The position numbers were made by a program, and so were the translations under genes. Below the pieces are notes generated by a model that did no database searches, was not told the origin of the DNA, and worked only from the letters and a program-made list of their open reading frames with translations. A stretch of 32,235 bases of DNA. It comes from an uncultured Verrucomicrobia subdivision 3 bacterium (GTDB lineage: Bacteria > Verrucomicrobiota > Verrucomicrobiia > Limisphaerales > UBA11358). The stretch is from NCBI GenBank assembly GCA_903865745.1, contig CAIPKV010000021.1, forward strand, positions 1 to 32,235. The letters run 5' to 3'. Below are positions 15,720 through 25,400 of this stretch, piece by piece. How positions within the stretch are numbered: position 1 is the first letter of the stretch; each line of letters opens with the position of its first letter.

Positions 15720-15919
15720 TTAAACCCGATCTCCGAAGTAGAGGTAAAGGCCAACGTGGTTAAGGCGGCGCACTGCGCTGTCCGCACCCATCCAGAGGGG
15801 TCGGAACAAACCGTGCACGATTTTACGCGCGGCAACGTTCGTGCCGTCGCCTGACGCTGCGCCCGGCGACGGGGACGGCGCAGCGCACCGTCCCTAGCCA
15901 TTTCGGAGTTCGGGTTAAA
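15720..15919 (+). repeat. MITE/REP-like dispersed repeat, copy D
   Basis: About 199 bp between the sulfatase start and the stop of the third GH2 gene. The left end TTAAACCCGATCTCCGAAGT is nearly the inverse complement of the right end CCATTTCGGAGTTCGGGTTAA. It contains the same 8-bp and 7-bp internal stems as the other copies. Differences from copies B and C are scattered substitutions (for example GGCGGCGCACTGCGCTG for GGCCGCGCGCTGCGCTG), as expected of old copies of one family. The flanks 15667-15719 and 15920-15960 hold nothing I can name. Confidence 0.87.
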
Positions 15920-15960
15920 GCCAACGGTTTGCCCGCATCTAAGTTTAGGCCGGACGTGAT

Positions 15961-18900
15961 TCAAGGTTCCGACGGTTTTTCAGTGGCAAATTGAAGTTTG
16001 GGGAGGAAACTCAAATCGGAACAGCCAAACTTGCCGGCAAACGCCCAGGCACCGTTTCCCTGAATGACTTTGATCACAAGCTGATTCCAGCCCAACTTGA
16101 GCAGCAGCGGGTTTTGTGAAAACATATCCGGATCCAGCGGGCCTTGCCGTTCGTGCGTGGCGAGCAGTTCCCCGTTGAGCCATAATTCACAGCCATCATC
16201 ACTGCCGTAGGTGAAGGAAAGCTTGGGCAGGTTCGGTTCAGAAAGCAGATCGTCCAACGGCTTGGGCGATTTGATCCAAAGGGCCACATAAGCAAAGGCG
16301 TTATCCTGCGGGCCATCGGTCAACCCGCTTTTGAAATCAAACACGCCATTTTTACCCGCGTCACCGACCCGCCATTTTTTACCGGCCAGCGCAGCGTCCT
16401 GCTTGATTTCGCCCGGGGGCAATTTGCCGCTGTAGGCTTCGCTGGGATCAGAAAAACCAAAACTGCCGCAAACGAGGGCGCGTATGAGCCGCCCTCTCAA
16501 ATCAATATATCCGTCGGGCGAAGCAACTTGACCAATTTCAACACCTTCATTGCGGAAGAGGTGTGCGATCAACCCCGCCTTTTGGGGCGAACCCATTTCA
16601 GGATCAAGATTACAAAGAATCACGCGGCCCTGATTCATGGGACGAATAACGATGACCGCCCGCGAGGCCGGGTTTTCAACTTCCGAACGGTAAAGCGCCG
16701 CCGTTTTGACCGGCTCGCCTTTATAATTCCAGCGCCGCCAATCCGCGGGACACGCTTCCAACACGACTTGCGCACCTTGGACAAATTCACCTGCCAAGCC
16801 AAAGTTCATCTGCTGCCAATCGTCAGCTTCGGAAAAATACAGGCTGGCGTCATCCAGTCCGGCGAGCAACCGGTCGCCTTGCTTGATGACGAAAGAAGAA
16901 CTGACGCGCGGTTCCACCGAGATCGTTTTGCCAAGCAATTTGCTTAACGCGGCCGCGCCTTCGGGCCTGAGGTTCCACACCCAGACCGTGCCGCCGTGCG
17001 CGAGCGTTTTATCCACGGCGTTTTTCAAAGCGTCCGCCAGCCCTTGGGCGGGTTCGCGGGAACCGTCCACCAGGAGAAAATCAAAATTCGTCACAGCGGA
17101 ATACACGGAAGCTTTAACCCCTGCCAGGCTCAATTCTTGCGCGAGAAGATTTCCGTTTTCCGGCAGATAACCGACCGTCGCATTGCCTTGATTGGCGGGC
17201 GCAGCCGACCCGGCCGGGGTCGCGATGCCAGGACGATTTTTCCACGGCGAGTTGTGAACTTTCAAATTCGCATCACGGATCGCATTGAACATGGGCCACG
17301 GACGATACAGAGGCAGCGATGGATCATAACCGGGATTCAGGGTGGTGACATAAGGCCCCAACCGCTCCGGCTGCATTCCAGGCACGCCTTCATGGTAGCT
17401 GCCAAAAAATATGCCGTCATCCAAAGAAGGAGCTTTGGTCACATCGGCCTGGCCCAACGGCAAGGGTTGAACGGCATACCAGACGATGTTGAAAACGCTT
17501 TGATAGTTCGCCCCGTGTTTTTGCTGGCTGGCCAACAGGCCGTAACATTCACCAGCCACCCCCTCCATGCGTCCAAGGTCAGACGCATAGGCACGGGGGC
17601 CGTTGAATTTAGAGACCTGTTTTGGCGTGCCGTAGTAGGCCATACTGGTTTCGCCGACAGCAAAGGGCTTGCCGGATTCAGCTGCGCGTTGCAAATCAGC
17701 GTCTCCGCCGTAGTGGATGTTAACCACCGGCAGCCGACCGGCGGCATCCCATTCGCCATCGCCGGAAATCCAGGCGCGCGTCGGATCGTTTGAGCGACAG
17801 AGGTCCACCCACGCCGAGACTTCATTGAGACAGTGATCAATCATGTTGGTTGGCGCATGCCAGACATTGCGCAACACCGGCAGGATTTCATTGCACACAC
17901 TCCAGCCGAAAACAGAAGGATGATTGCGATCACGCTGAACCAACTCCGCAACATTTGTCCGGCAATTGATCCAGAATAAATCACTATCGACTTTTGGTCC
18001 TCCGTCGCTCAACCAGATCGCGCTCTCGTCCAAAATCATGATGCCCATTTCATCTGCCAGGTCGTGATAAAACGAAGGAAACACCGAGGCGTGCAGGCGG
18101 ACGGCATTGGCGCCGGCGTCTTTGAGCAGACGATACCAGGCATAGGCGTAACGGCGGGTCATTTGCGGAACGCCCATGAAATGCCACGAATCACCCCGCA
18201 ACGTGATGGGCTGCCCGTTCAAGCACTGCTGGTTCCCGACCAGAGTAAATTGCCGCCAGCCAAAGCGCTGATATTTGGTGTCAACGATCTTTCCCGCGAC
18301 CTCCAAATGCAATATAAGGCCGTAAAGATTGGGCGCATCAGGACGCCACATTTTTAACCGGCCCTTGGGGTTAATGGTCAGCGTAACGGTTTTAGATTCG
18401 CCGGGCGCAAGCTCAATGGAGTGCCCGGAAAGTTGCAAACTGGGGTTATCGGCAAGTTTCCATTTCACTTCGGGAGCATCCAAAACAGAATTGCCGGCTT
18501 CATTGATCCACTCCCGCACATCGCCAGATATATTTACCTTTTCCGGAGTAAGGGCATGATTAGCCAGCGTGGCCACAATACTCAATTCATCCCGGTCTAC
18601 CCAAGGCTGAACAAAAACATCACTGACTGCGACCTTGGGTTGGGCAAGCAAAAACACATCCTGCCAAATGCCGGCAATCCCGGTACCCCAAAACGAACCG
18701 GAAAGGTATTCGCGGCGACCGAATTGACCCGGCTGGTCAAACACCTTCGGGGCAATGACCTTGACCAAGACTTGATTGGTGTCGCCAAAACGAATCCATT
18801 TTGTCACATCGAATTCCTGATTGAAGAAAATATCAAATCCTTCACCGGCGCGCTCTCCGTTCACATAAACCACCAGCTTGCCCGCAACTGCGCCGAAGTG

Positions 18901-19344
18901 CAGAAGTATTCGTTCATCCGCCCAAGCCATTGGCACGCTGAAAGATTTTTCCATCCAAGCTGCCGACATTTTTTCCCAACTGGCAGGATAAGAAGGATAG
19001 GTTAGAAAATCCCCGCCTTGCTCCTCAAGGTTCATGGCAAAGGAATTGACATTCCACGGCGACGGGATTTTGATGGCCGTGGCATCCCAGGCTCCCATGG
19101 ACGGCACACGATTGCCAGGAACGCCATTGTCCTGATCACCCTGAAATCGCCAGAAACCATTCAGACAGATTTCTTGACGGCAAGGCGCTTCATAGCGGCT
19201 TACCAAGCCTTCTTGCGGCGCAAAAGGGCGGCTAAACTCAACCCGTTCAGCAGACGCGACCATCAAATTGATCTGGAAGGCCAAAAAGCCAAACCATAAC
19301 GCCTGATGCCCGCCAACATTTTTGATTTTTAAGAAATGCGTCAT
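15961..19344 (-). CDS. Large secreted glycoside hydrolase family 2 enzyme (beta-galactosidase/glucuronidase type)
   Basis: 1127 residues. The N-terminus is hydrophobic, with a likely signal ending near 32. An N-terminal jelly-roll sugar-binding domain (about 40-225) and Ig-like domains precede the TIM barrel. The acid/base is Glu486 in NHPSVFGWSVCNEI; the likely nucleophile is Glu565 in VGETSMAYYG. Residues about 715-945 resemble a non-catalytic class I glutamine-amidotransferase-like fold (for example GGTVWVWNLRPEGAAAL), an accessory domain seen in some GH2 proteins. The last ~150 residues form a PA14/galactose-binding-like sandwich ending GNGAWAFAGKF. GH2 enzymes cleave beta-galactosides, glucuronides, mannosides and related bonds; the specificity here is not evident. 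It is downstream of the xylose symporter with a 158-bp gap, so it may share the pentose operon or have its own promoter. Confidence 0.9.
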   Translation of the reverse strand: MTHFLKIKNVGGHQALWFGFLAFQINLMVASAERVEFSRPFAPQEGLVSRYEAPCRQEICLNGFWRFQGDQDNGVPGNRVPSMGAWDATAIKIPSPWNVNSFAMNLEEQGGDFLTYPSYPASWEKMSAAWMEKSFSVPMAWADERILLHFGAVAGKLVVYVNGERAGEGFDIFFNQEFDVTKWIRFGDTNQVLVKVIAPKVFDQPGQFGRREYLSGSFWGTGIAGIWQDVFLLAQPKVAVSDVFVQPWVDRDELSIVATLANHALTPEKVNISGDVREWINEAGNSVLDAPEVKWKLADNPSLQLSGHSIELAPGESKTVTLTINPKGRLKMWRPDAPNLYGLILHLEVAGKIVDTKYQRFGWRQFTLVGNQQCLNGQPITLRGDSWHFMGVPQMTRRYAYAWYRLLKDAGANAVRLHASVFPSFYHDLADEMGIMILDESAIWLSDGGPKVDSDLFWINCRTNVAELVQRDRNHPSVFGWSVCNEILPVLRNVWHAPTNMIDHCLNEVSAWVDLCRSNDPTRAWISGDGEWDAAGRLPVVNIHYGGDADLQRAAESGKPFAVGETSMAYYGTPKQVSKFNGPRAYASDLGRMEGVAGECYGLLASQQKHGANYQSVFNIVWYAVQPLPLGQADVTKAPSLDDGIFFGSYHEGVPGMQPERLGPYVTTLNPGYDPSLPLYRPWPMFNAIRDANLKVHNSPWKNRPGIATPAGSAAPANQGNATVGYLPENGNLLAQELSLAGVKASVYSAVTNFDFLLVDGSREPAQGLADALKNAVDKTLAHGGTVWVWNLRPEGAAALSKLLGKTISVEPRVSSSFVIKQGDRLLAGLDDASLYFSEADDWQQMNFGLAGEFVQGAQVVLEACPADWRRWNYKGEPVKTAALYRSEVENPASRAVIVIRPMNQGRVILCNLDPEMGSPQKAGLIAHLFRNEGVEIGQVASPDGYIDLRGRLIRALVCGSFGFSDPSEAYSGKLPPGEIKQDAALAGKKWRVGDAGKNGVFDFKSGLTDGPQDNAFAYVALWIKSPKPLDDLLSEPNLPKLSFTYGSDDGCELWLNGELLATHERQGPLDPDMFSQNPLLLKLGWNQLVIKVIQGNGAWAFAGKFGCSDLSFLPKLQFATEKPSEP

Positions 19345-19443
19345 AAATTACCAATTCATTCCAAAGCCATCCCATAGCAAACAAACAAAGGCCATTGAGC
19401 TATTGCGGTCCTGAACAATGGGGTGCGGAGCATTATCGATTAA

Positions 19444-19476
19444 CACCCCGGAACCCGCCGCTATTTTTGCGGGGTG
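19444..19476 (-). terminator. Hairpin between the xylose symporter and GH2 genes
   Basis: CACCCCG at 19444-19450 and CGGGGTG at 19470-19476 form a perfect 7-bp inverted repeat with a 19-base loop. An overlapping CCCGC/GCGGG pair offers an alternative fold. It lies within 30-60 bp after the symporter stop codon on the minus strand. A TTTTT occurs inside the loop rather than after the stem, so this is not a textbook intrinsic terminator. It may be a weak terminator or a processing site. Confidence 0.3.
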
Positions 19477-19502
19477 ACCATCATATACGCCGGAGGCAAT
19501 GT

Positions 19503-20933
19503 TCATTTACCACCGGGCTTGAGCCAGAGTTTTTCCATTTGTTCGAGGGTGCGGCCCTTGGTTTCCGGCACGAACTTCCACATGAACAGCGCCGCCAGCA
19601 CACTCATCACGCCGTAAATCCAATAAGCAAACCCGTGATGGAAGGCGTTCAACAGATACGGATTGTCGTTCAGGATGGGGAACGTCCAACTGACGATGAA
19701 ATTGGCAATCCATTGCGCCGCCACGGCCACCGCCATCGCCTTACCACGCACCTGATTTGGAAATATCTCACTCAACAGCACCCACACCACGGGCCCCCAG
19801 GAGACTGCGAAACCGGCGATGTAGAACAGCATGCATAATAATGCCAGCACACCTTTGATTTGCAGGGCAAATGCACCGCCTAGCGCAAACATGGCCACCG
19901 CCATCACCAACGCACCGATGATTTGCAGCGGTTTACGGCCCAGCTTGTCCACCGTCAGAATCGCCACCACGGTGAAGATCAAGTTCACCGCGCCAACAAT
20001 GATGGTCTGAAACAACGAGGCGTTGGTGTCGAAACCCACGTTCTTGAATATTTCCGGGGCGTAATACAGCACCACGTTGATGCCGATGAACTGCTGGAAC
20101 ACGGACAGCATGATGCCGATGAAGATCAGCATCGCACCGAAGGAAAACAGCCGGCCCGAGTGGTGCTCCGACAGTGAGGCGCGAATCTCGGTGATTTCCC
20201 GTTCACCTTCCTCAACGGTTCCTATCTTGGCCAGGACGGCCCGCGCACCCGCCTCGTCGCCTTTCAGCATCAGATAGCGCGGGGTCTCAGGCACAAAGAA
20301 AAGTAGCAACAGAAACGACGCCGCCGGAATGGCACCCGATAAGAACATATAGCGCCAGCCGATGGTGTTTAGCCATGCATCGCCGCTGCCGGCTTTGGAG
20401 ATACCGAAATTGACGAAGTAAATCACCAGCATCCCGAAGATGATGGCAAACTGGTTCCACGCCACGAGATTGCCCCGAATGCGAGCAGGGGCAATTTCCG
20501 CGATATACATGGGCGAGAGCATGGAGGCCAACCCCACGCCGATGCCGCTCAGGATACGGTAGAAAACAAAATTCCACATATAGCCCGGCCCGCCCTGCCC
20601 GACCGGCGCAAACGGAAATTCCGGAGCGGCGGCACCGATGGCGGAAACCAGAAACAGCACGGCGGCGATGACCAGTCCGCGTTTACGCCCGATGCGGGTG
20701 CTGACCCAGCCTCCGATGCAGCCGCCAACAATACAACCAATGAGAGCGCTGGAATTGACGATGCCCCACAGCGAATTGGCGTCGTTCGGGTCGCTCAAAT
20801 GCCGCGGATCAATGAAATAAGCCTTCAGGCTGCCCACCGCGCCAGAGATGACGGCGGTGTCGTAACCGAATAACAGCCCACCCAACGTGGCAATCAGGGT
20901 GAACAGAACGATGTAAGGATTGATGCGTGGCAT
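19503..20933 (-). CDS. xylE: XylE-type D-xylose/H+ symporter (MFS sugar porter)
   Basis: 476 residues with 12 predicted membrane helices. Sugar-porter signatures are GGLLFGYDTAVISG (18-31), IGRKRG (81-86), PETPRY (215-220) and PETKGRTLEQME (457-468). Residues lining the sugar site of E. coli XylE are all present at a constant offset of 7 to 8: Gln161, Gln280-Gln281, Asn286, Trp384, Gln407 and Trp408. The phrase WVLLSEIFP and the helix AVAVAAQWIANF are very close to XylE as I recall it. It would import xylose with protons across the inner membrane. It starts 34 bp after the stop of xylA, so the two are almost certainly cotranscribed. A broader pentose or hexose specificity remains possible. 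Confidence 0.92.
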   Translation of the reverse strand: MPRINPYIVLFTLIATLGGLLFGYDTAVISGAVGSLKAYFIDPRHLSDPNDANSLWGIVNSSALIGCIVGGCIGGWVSTRIGRKRGLVIAAVLFLVSAIGAAAPEFPFAPVGQGGPGYMWNFVFYRILSGIGVGLASMLSPMYIAEIAPARIRGNLVAWNQFAIIFGMLVIYFVNFGISKAGSGDAWLNTIGWRYMFLSGAIPAASFLLLLFFVPETPRYLMLKGDEAGARAVLAKIGTVEEGEREITEIRASLSEHHSGRLFSFGAMLIFIGIMLSVFQQFIGINVVLYYAPEIFKNVGFDTNASLFQTIIVGAVNLIFTVVAILTVDKLGRKPLQIIGALVMAVAMFALGGAFALQIKGVLALLCMLFYIAGFAVSWGPVVWVLLSEIFPNQVRGKAMAVAVAAQWIANFIVSWTFPILNDNPYLLNAFHHGFAYWIYGVMSVLAALFMWKFVPETKGRTLEQMEKLWLKPGGK

Positions 20934-20967
20934 ATACTTTGAGTTTGTAATTAAATTTGGTGGTTAA

Positions 20968-22281
20968 TCAGATGAACTCATTGATGAGGTTTTCGAGATA
21001 TTCCTGCCGACCACTGGCGCTGGCGTCGGCTTCGCCCTTCTTGAGCATATAAGCCTCCAATGCCTTGAAGTCGGCTTTGCCCGCTTCAATCTTCGCGCCG
21101 ATGCCGCTGTCCCAGGAGGCGTAGCGATGCTTCACGAACTCGGCTAACCGTCCGTCCTTGCGAATCGCCGCTGCAATCTTCAGGCCACGCGCGAAGGCAT
21201 CCATACCCCCGATGTGTGCGTAGAATAAATCAATCAGCTCAAAGCTCTCGCGACGAACCTTCGCGTCGAAGTTCACGCCGCCGGTCTTGAACCCGCCGTA
21301 TTTCAGGACGCTCAACATCGTGTAGGTCGTCAGATAAATGCTCGTTGGAAACTGATCGGTGTCCCAGCCCAGCAGTTCGTCGCCCGTGTTCGCATCAATT
21401 GAACCGAGCGCGCCAGCGGCGCCGGCCGTTTCCAGTTCATGCTGCATGGTGTGGCCCGCCAGCGTCGCGTGATTCGTCTCGATATTCAGCTTGAAGTGCG
21501 GCAGCAGATCATATTCCCGCAAAAAGTTAAGGCACGCCGCCGCATCGGAATCATATTGGTGCTTGGTTGGCTCCTTGGGCTTGGGCTCGATGTAAAATTG
21601 CCCTTTGAATCCGATGGCTTTCTTGTGCGCCACGGCCAGGTGCAGGAATTTCGCCAGATGCTCCTGCTCGCGCTTCATGTCGGTGTTGAGCAGCGTCATG
21701 TAACCTTCGCGACCACCCCAGAAGGTGTAGCCTTCGCCGCCGAGTTCGTGCGTCACTTCCATCGCCTTCTTCACCTGGCAAGCGGCAAAGGCGAACACAT
21801 CCGCGTTACAGCTCGTGCTCGCGCCGTGGACAAAACGCGGATGCGAAAAGGCGTTGGTCGTGCCCCAAAGGAGCTTCACGCCGGTGCGCTTCTGTTCTTC
21901 CTTGAGGACCTTGGCAACGGCGTCGAGATTCTGGTTTGACTCGGCCAGCGTTTTGCCTTCCGGCGCCACGTCGCGGTCGTGCCAGCAGTAATACGGCGCG
22001 CCCAACTTGCTGATGAATTCAAAGGCCACGCGGGCGCGGTTCTGGGCGTTGCTGATGGAAGGGCTGCCATCATCCCACGGGCGTTGCATCGTCCCCGCGC
22101 CGAACGGATCGCTGCCGGTTCCGCGGAAGGTGTGCCAGTAAACCACCGCGAAACGCAGATGGTCGCGCATCTTCCTGCCTTCGACGATTTCGTCGGCGTT
22201 GTAATGCTTAAATGCTAGCGGGTTCCTGGATTTCGGCCCTTCGTAGCGGATGGTATTTATATTTTGGAATGTTGATTTCAT
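20968..22281 (-). CDS. xylA: Xylose isomerase
   Basis: 437 residues, class II (long) xylose isomerase, about the usual 440. It converts D-xylose to D-xylulose in the cytoplasm. All expected active-site residues occur at the E. coli numbering: His101 and Asp104 ([13 protein letters not shown]), Glu232 and Lys234 (YIEPKPKEP), Glu268, His271 ([12 protein letters not shown]), Asp296, Asp307, Asp309 and Asp339. These cover the two metal sites and the ring-opening His-Asp pair. The start fits the family N-terminus; the leader is AT-rich without a Shine-Dalgarno. The next gene is the xylose symporter, which confirms the role. Xylulokinase, its usual partner, is not in the window. Confidence 0.98.
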   Translation of the reverse strand: MKSTFQNINTIRYEGPKSRNPLAFKHYNADEIVEGRKMRDHLRFAVVYWHTFRGTGSDPFGAGTMQRPWDDGSPSISNAQNRARVAFEFISKLGAPYYCWHDRDVAPEGKTLAESNQNLDAVAKVLKEEQKRTGVKLLWGTTNAFSHPRFVHGASTSCNADVFAFAACQVKKAMEVTHELGGEGYTFWGGREGYMTLLNTDMKREQEHLAKFLHLAVAHKKAIGFKGQFYIEPKPKEPTKHQYDSDAAACLNFLREYDLLPHFKLNIETNHATLAGHTMQHELETAGAAGALGSIDANTGDELLGWDTDQFPTSIYLTTYTMLSVLKYGGFKTGGVNFDAKVRRESFELIDLFYAHIGGMDAFARGLKIAAAIRKDGRLAEFVKHRYASWDSGIGAKIEAGKADFKALEAYMLKKGEADASASGRQEYLENLINEFI

Positions 22282-22454
22282 ATTATTGATGTAACTGCCA
22301 GATTCTTAAATTTATATTGCCGCCACGGTTTCGATTCCTTCGGGAATAAAACCACGCACGCAATGTGCACGGCCTTCTGGGACGGCATAAAATTCATTCT
22401 ATGTTCTTTCAATGCAAAAACGTGCAGCTTGTCTCGCAACCGAATGCCGGACGG
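22282..22454 (-). promoter_or_regulatory. Upstream region of xylA with a small palindrome
   Basis: This 173-bp gap between the GH3 stop and the xylA start is the longest within the right-hand gene run apart from the relic region, and is a natural place for an xylA promoter. On the plus strand, 22334-22347 reads ATTCC-TTCG-GGAAT, a perfect 5-bp inverted repeat, lying about 55-65 bases before the xylA ATG. It could be an operator half-site pair or a small RNA hairpin. I see no LacI/XylR-type longer palindrome and no convincing -35/-10 pair. Confidence 0.3.
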
Positions 22455-25400
22455 CTACGGGCCGACTTTCAGGCCGCCGGTGGCTGAACCTTTCGACCAT
22501 TCGCCAACCGTGGACCAGCGCAAGCTGTCGCTCGGTCCAGTGAGGAGGGCCCCGCGGAGCAAGGGCAACCCGCCCCACTTGGAGGAGGTCAGTTCAGCGC
22601 GCAAGCGCACCTGCGCGCCGGGCTTGATTCCCGTCAGCGCCACTTCCCGCTCGCCGGATTGCAGGGTGAAGGACTTGGAGTCAGTCACTTTAAAGCTTTT
22701 GTCGGCCGTTTCCACCGTCACTTTGATGGCGGCCCTGGAAGGAATTTCCGCCCAGGTTTGGAGGCTGGCGAGGGCAGAAGCGGCGGAGCGCCATTCAGTG
22801 GTCAGGCTGCCAGTACGCAGGCTCTCCACGCCCCGGGCGGCCAGTTCATGAATCGCCCGGCTGTCCATGGTGCTGCGGGTCACCAGCACCTCGTCCATGG
22901 CGAATTTGCCGTGGTAAAGTTCCGGCGCGCTGCCGATCATTTCGAGCGGGCCGGCGTAAGGCGGTTGCGTTTCCGTGTGGTCGAGCTCGCCATCGAGATA
23001 AACGGCGCCCTGCTCGCGCTCGGCGTTGTACGTGTAGGCCACATGGATCCAGTGGCCCAGGGGTACCGAGTTGCGGCCCTGGGTATCCCGATTGCGGAAG
23101 GTGAGCAGGAGCCGGTTGTCGAAGACCGAGGCGGCGAGGCTGGTGCCGATCACGTCGATATCGGCACCCATCGGAGCGGCGCCGCCGAAGAAAGTAGCCT
23201 GCTTGTTTTCCAATGACTCGATATTAACCCAAGCCGCGAGCGTGAAGGACTTGCGGTAAAGATCCAGGCTTCCGGCCTTGATGAAGGTTTGCTTGTCGTC
23301 GGTTCTAAACGCCCGGCCGTGTTTGCCGGTGACAAAGCGAGGGGCGCCTTGAACCGGCAACACGGTCCCGGTCACCTCGTTGCGCACACCGGCATTGTCC
23401 GGAGAGTCGAAATCGAGATAGACCAACGGGTCGCGGAGGGCGAGCCCGATGCCGCCCGGCACCGTCATCGGTTGCCCGGCCCCGTCGCCGATTTTGACCT
23501 GGAAAGTGCCCGCGAACGGGAAGGGGCAGTCCAGCTTGACGGCACAGTGTTCGCCCACTTTGAGATCCAACGCCTGGGTGGCGGCCACCTGGTCATCCAC
23601 CGTGATGGCGAAGTCTTTTTTGTAAGGCTGGCTCCCGGCATTGAAGGCCTCGGCCGCATAGTGCAGCACGCCGTCGTCGCCCAAGGCGGTGCGCACATGG
23701 GAGAGCAACAGGTTGACGGGCACGTTGGACACCTGGAGGGAATGGTAAACCACCTTGCCGTCCACCATGGCCAGAAGGGTTTGCTGGCCGCTTTCATAGA
23801 GGGTCGTCTCGAAAGTGTGGGAGCGGCTCTGGCCCGGCTCGATTTCAAAGCGATGGGTGTCGAGCAAGCGGTTGCAGTATAATTTGACATCAGCCACGTC
23901 GAGCAGGTTGCCCTGGTTTGTGACCGTGACGGTCACCGCCAGCGGCTCGCCGCCGCGCGCCTGGTCCGGAGCTTCCAGCGCGCAGACGAAGTCGGCCTGA
24001 TATGGCCGTGTGACTTCAAACTCACCGGACACACCCTCGGCGGGGTCTTTGAAGCCGATCCGGTTTTTTTGCTGGTCGCCGCTATCAAGCGCCTTGGGGC
24101 TCGAGCCGCCAACGTGAATCCTGAACTTGGCCGGGGCGACCTTGCGCACCAAATCGGCATCGAGGAACGACAGCTCATAGGGCGTCAATTCAAAATCGAC
24201 CGTTTTAGTTTCGCCGCGCTTGAGTGAGACATGCTGAACGCCCTTGAGTTCAATGACCGGTGTAATCACCGGAGCCAGCATATCGGTCACATAGAGCTGA
24301 ACCGCTTCATCGCCATCGCGCTCGCCGACATTGGCCACGTCCACGCTGACGTGGACAAAACCCGGATCATCGGTCTTGGGCGTGATCGTCAGATGGGAAT
24401 ACTGAAAGCGGGTGTAACTGAGCCCGTAGCCAAACCGGTAGAGCGGGGTAAAAGGCATGTCATAGTAACGGTAGTTGCGGCCCGAAGGCAGGTAGTCGTA
24501 GGTCAGCGGCAGCTGGCCCACATGCCGCGGGAATGTAATGGGCAAGCGGCCCGAAGGATTGCGGTCGCCGAAAAGCAAATCGGCCGTGGCGTTGCCGCCC
24601 TCCTCCCCCGGGTACCAGGTCTCCAGAATCGCCATAATATTATCGGCCTCCCAAGGCAGCGTGAAGGGTTTGCCGTTGACCAGCACCAACACCACGGGCT
24701 TGCCCGTGGCTTGAACTTCCTTGATGAGCTGGCGTTGGACGCCGGGAATCTCCAGCGTGGCGCCATCGGTGTTTTCGCCCGTGGTGGACTTGCCGCCTTC
24801 CGGACGGCTGCGATCCCCGACCACGAGAATGACGACATCCGCCTGTTTGGCAATATTGACGGCCTCGGCAATGCCCGACGTCGAGTCGGAGGTTTGGTCA
24901 CAGCCGCGCGCATAGAGCACCTTGGTCCCTGCGCTCACGTGCGATCTGACGCCTTGGAGCACCGTCACTAACTGATGGTCCAGGGCCTTGGGCGAATAGT
25001 CGCCGGTCTGGGCTTCGTCGGCGTTGGGTCCGATGACCGCCACCTGCCTGATCGTCTTGCTCAGCGGCAGCAAATGGTCGTCGTTCTTGAGCAGCACCGA
25101 GCTTTGCACCGACACCTCGCGCGCCAGGGCGCGATGCTCGGGCGTGTCGTAGGCCGGCAGCTTGTCCCAAACCATTTGCGCGGAACCGGGATTCTCAAAG
25201 AGGCCCAGGCGAAACTTGGCGCGCAGCACCCGGCGCACGTTAAGATCCAACTGGCTCTCTTGCACGAAGCCGTCATGTACGGCCTTGGCCAGCGCTTGAT
25301 TGAAAGTCGAGCCGCACTCGATATCCACGCCGGCCAGAACCGCCTTGGCGGCCGCTTCTTCGGTGGTTTGAACCACGGACTGCTTGGTCAGGAAATTCTC

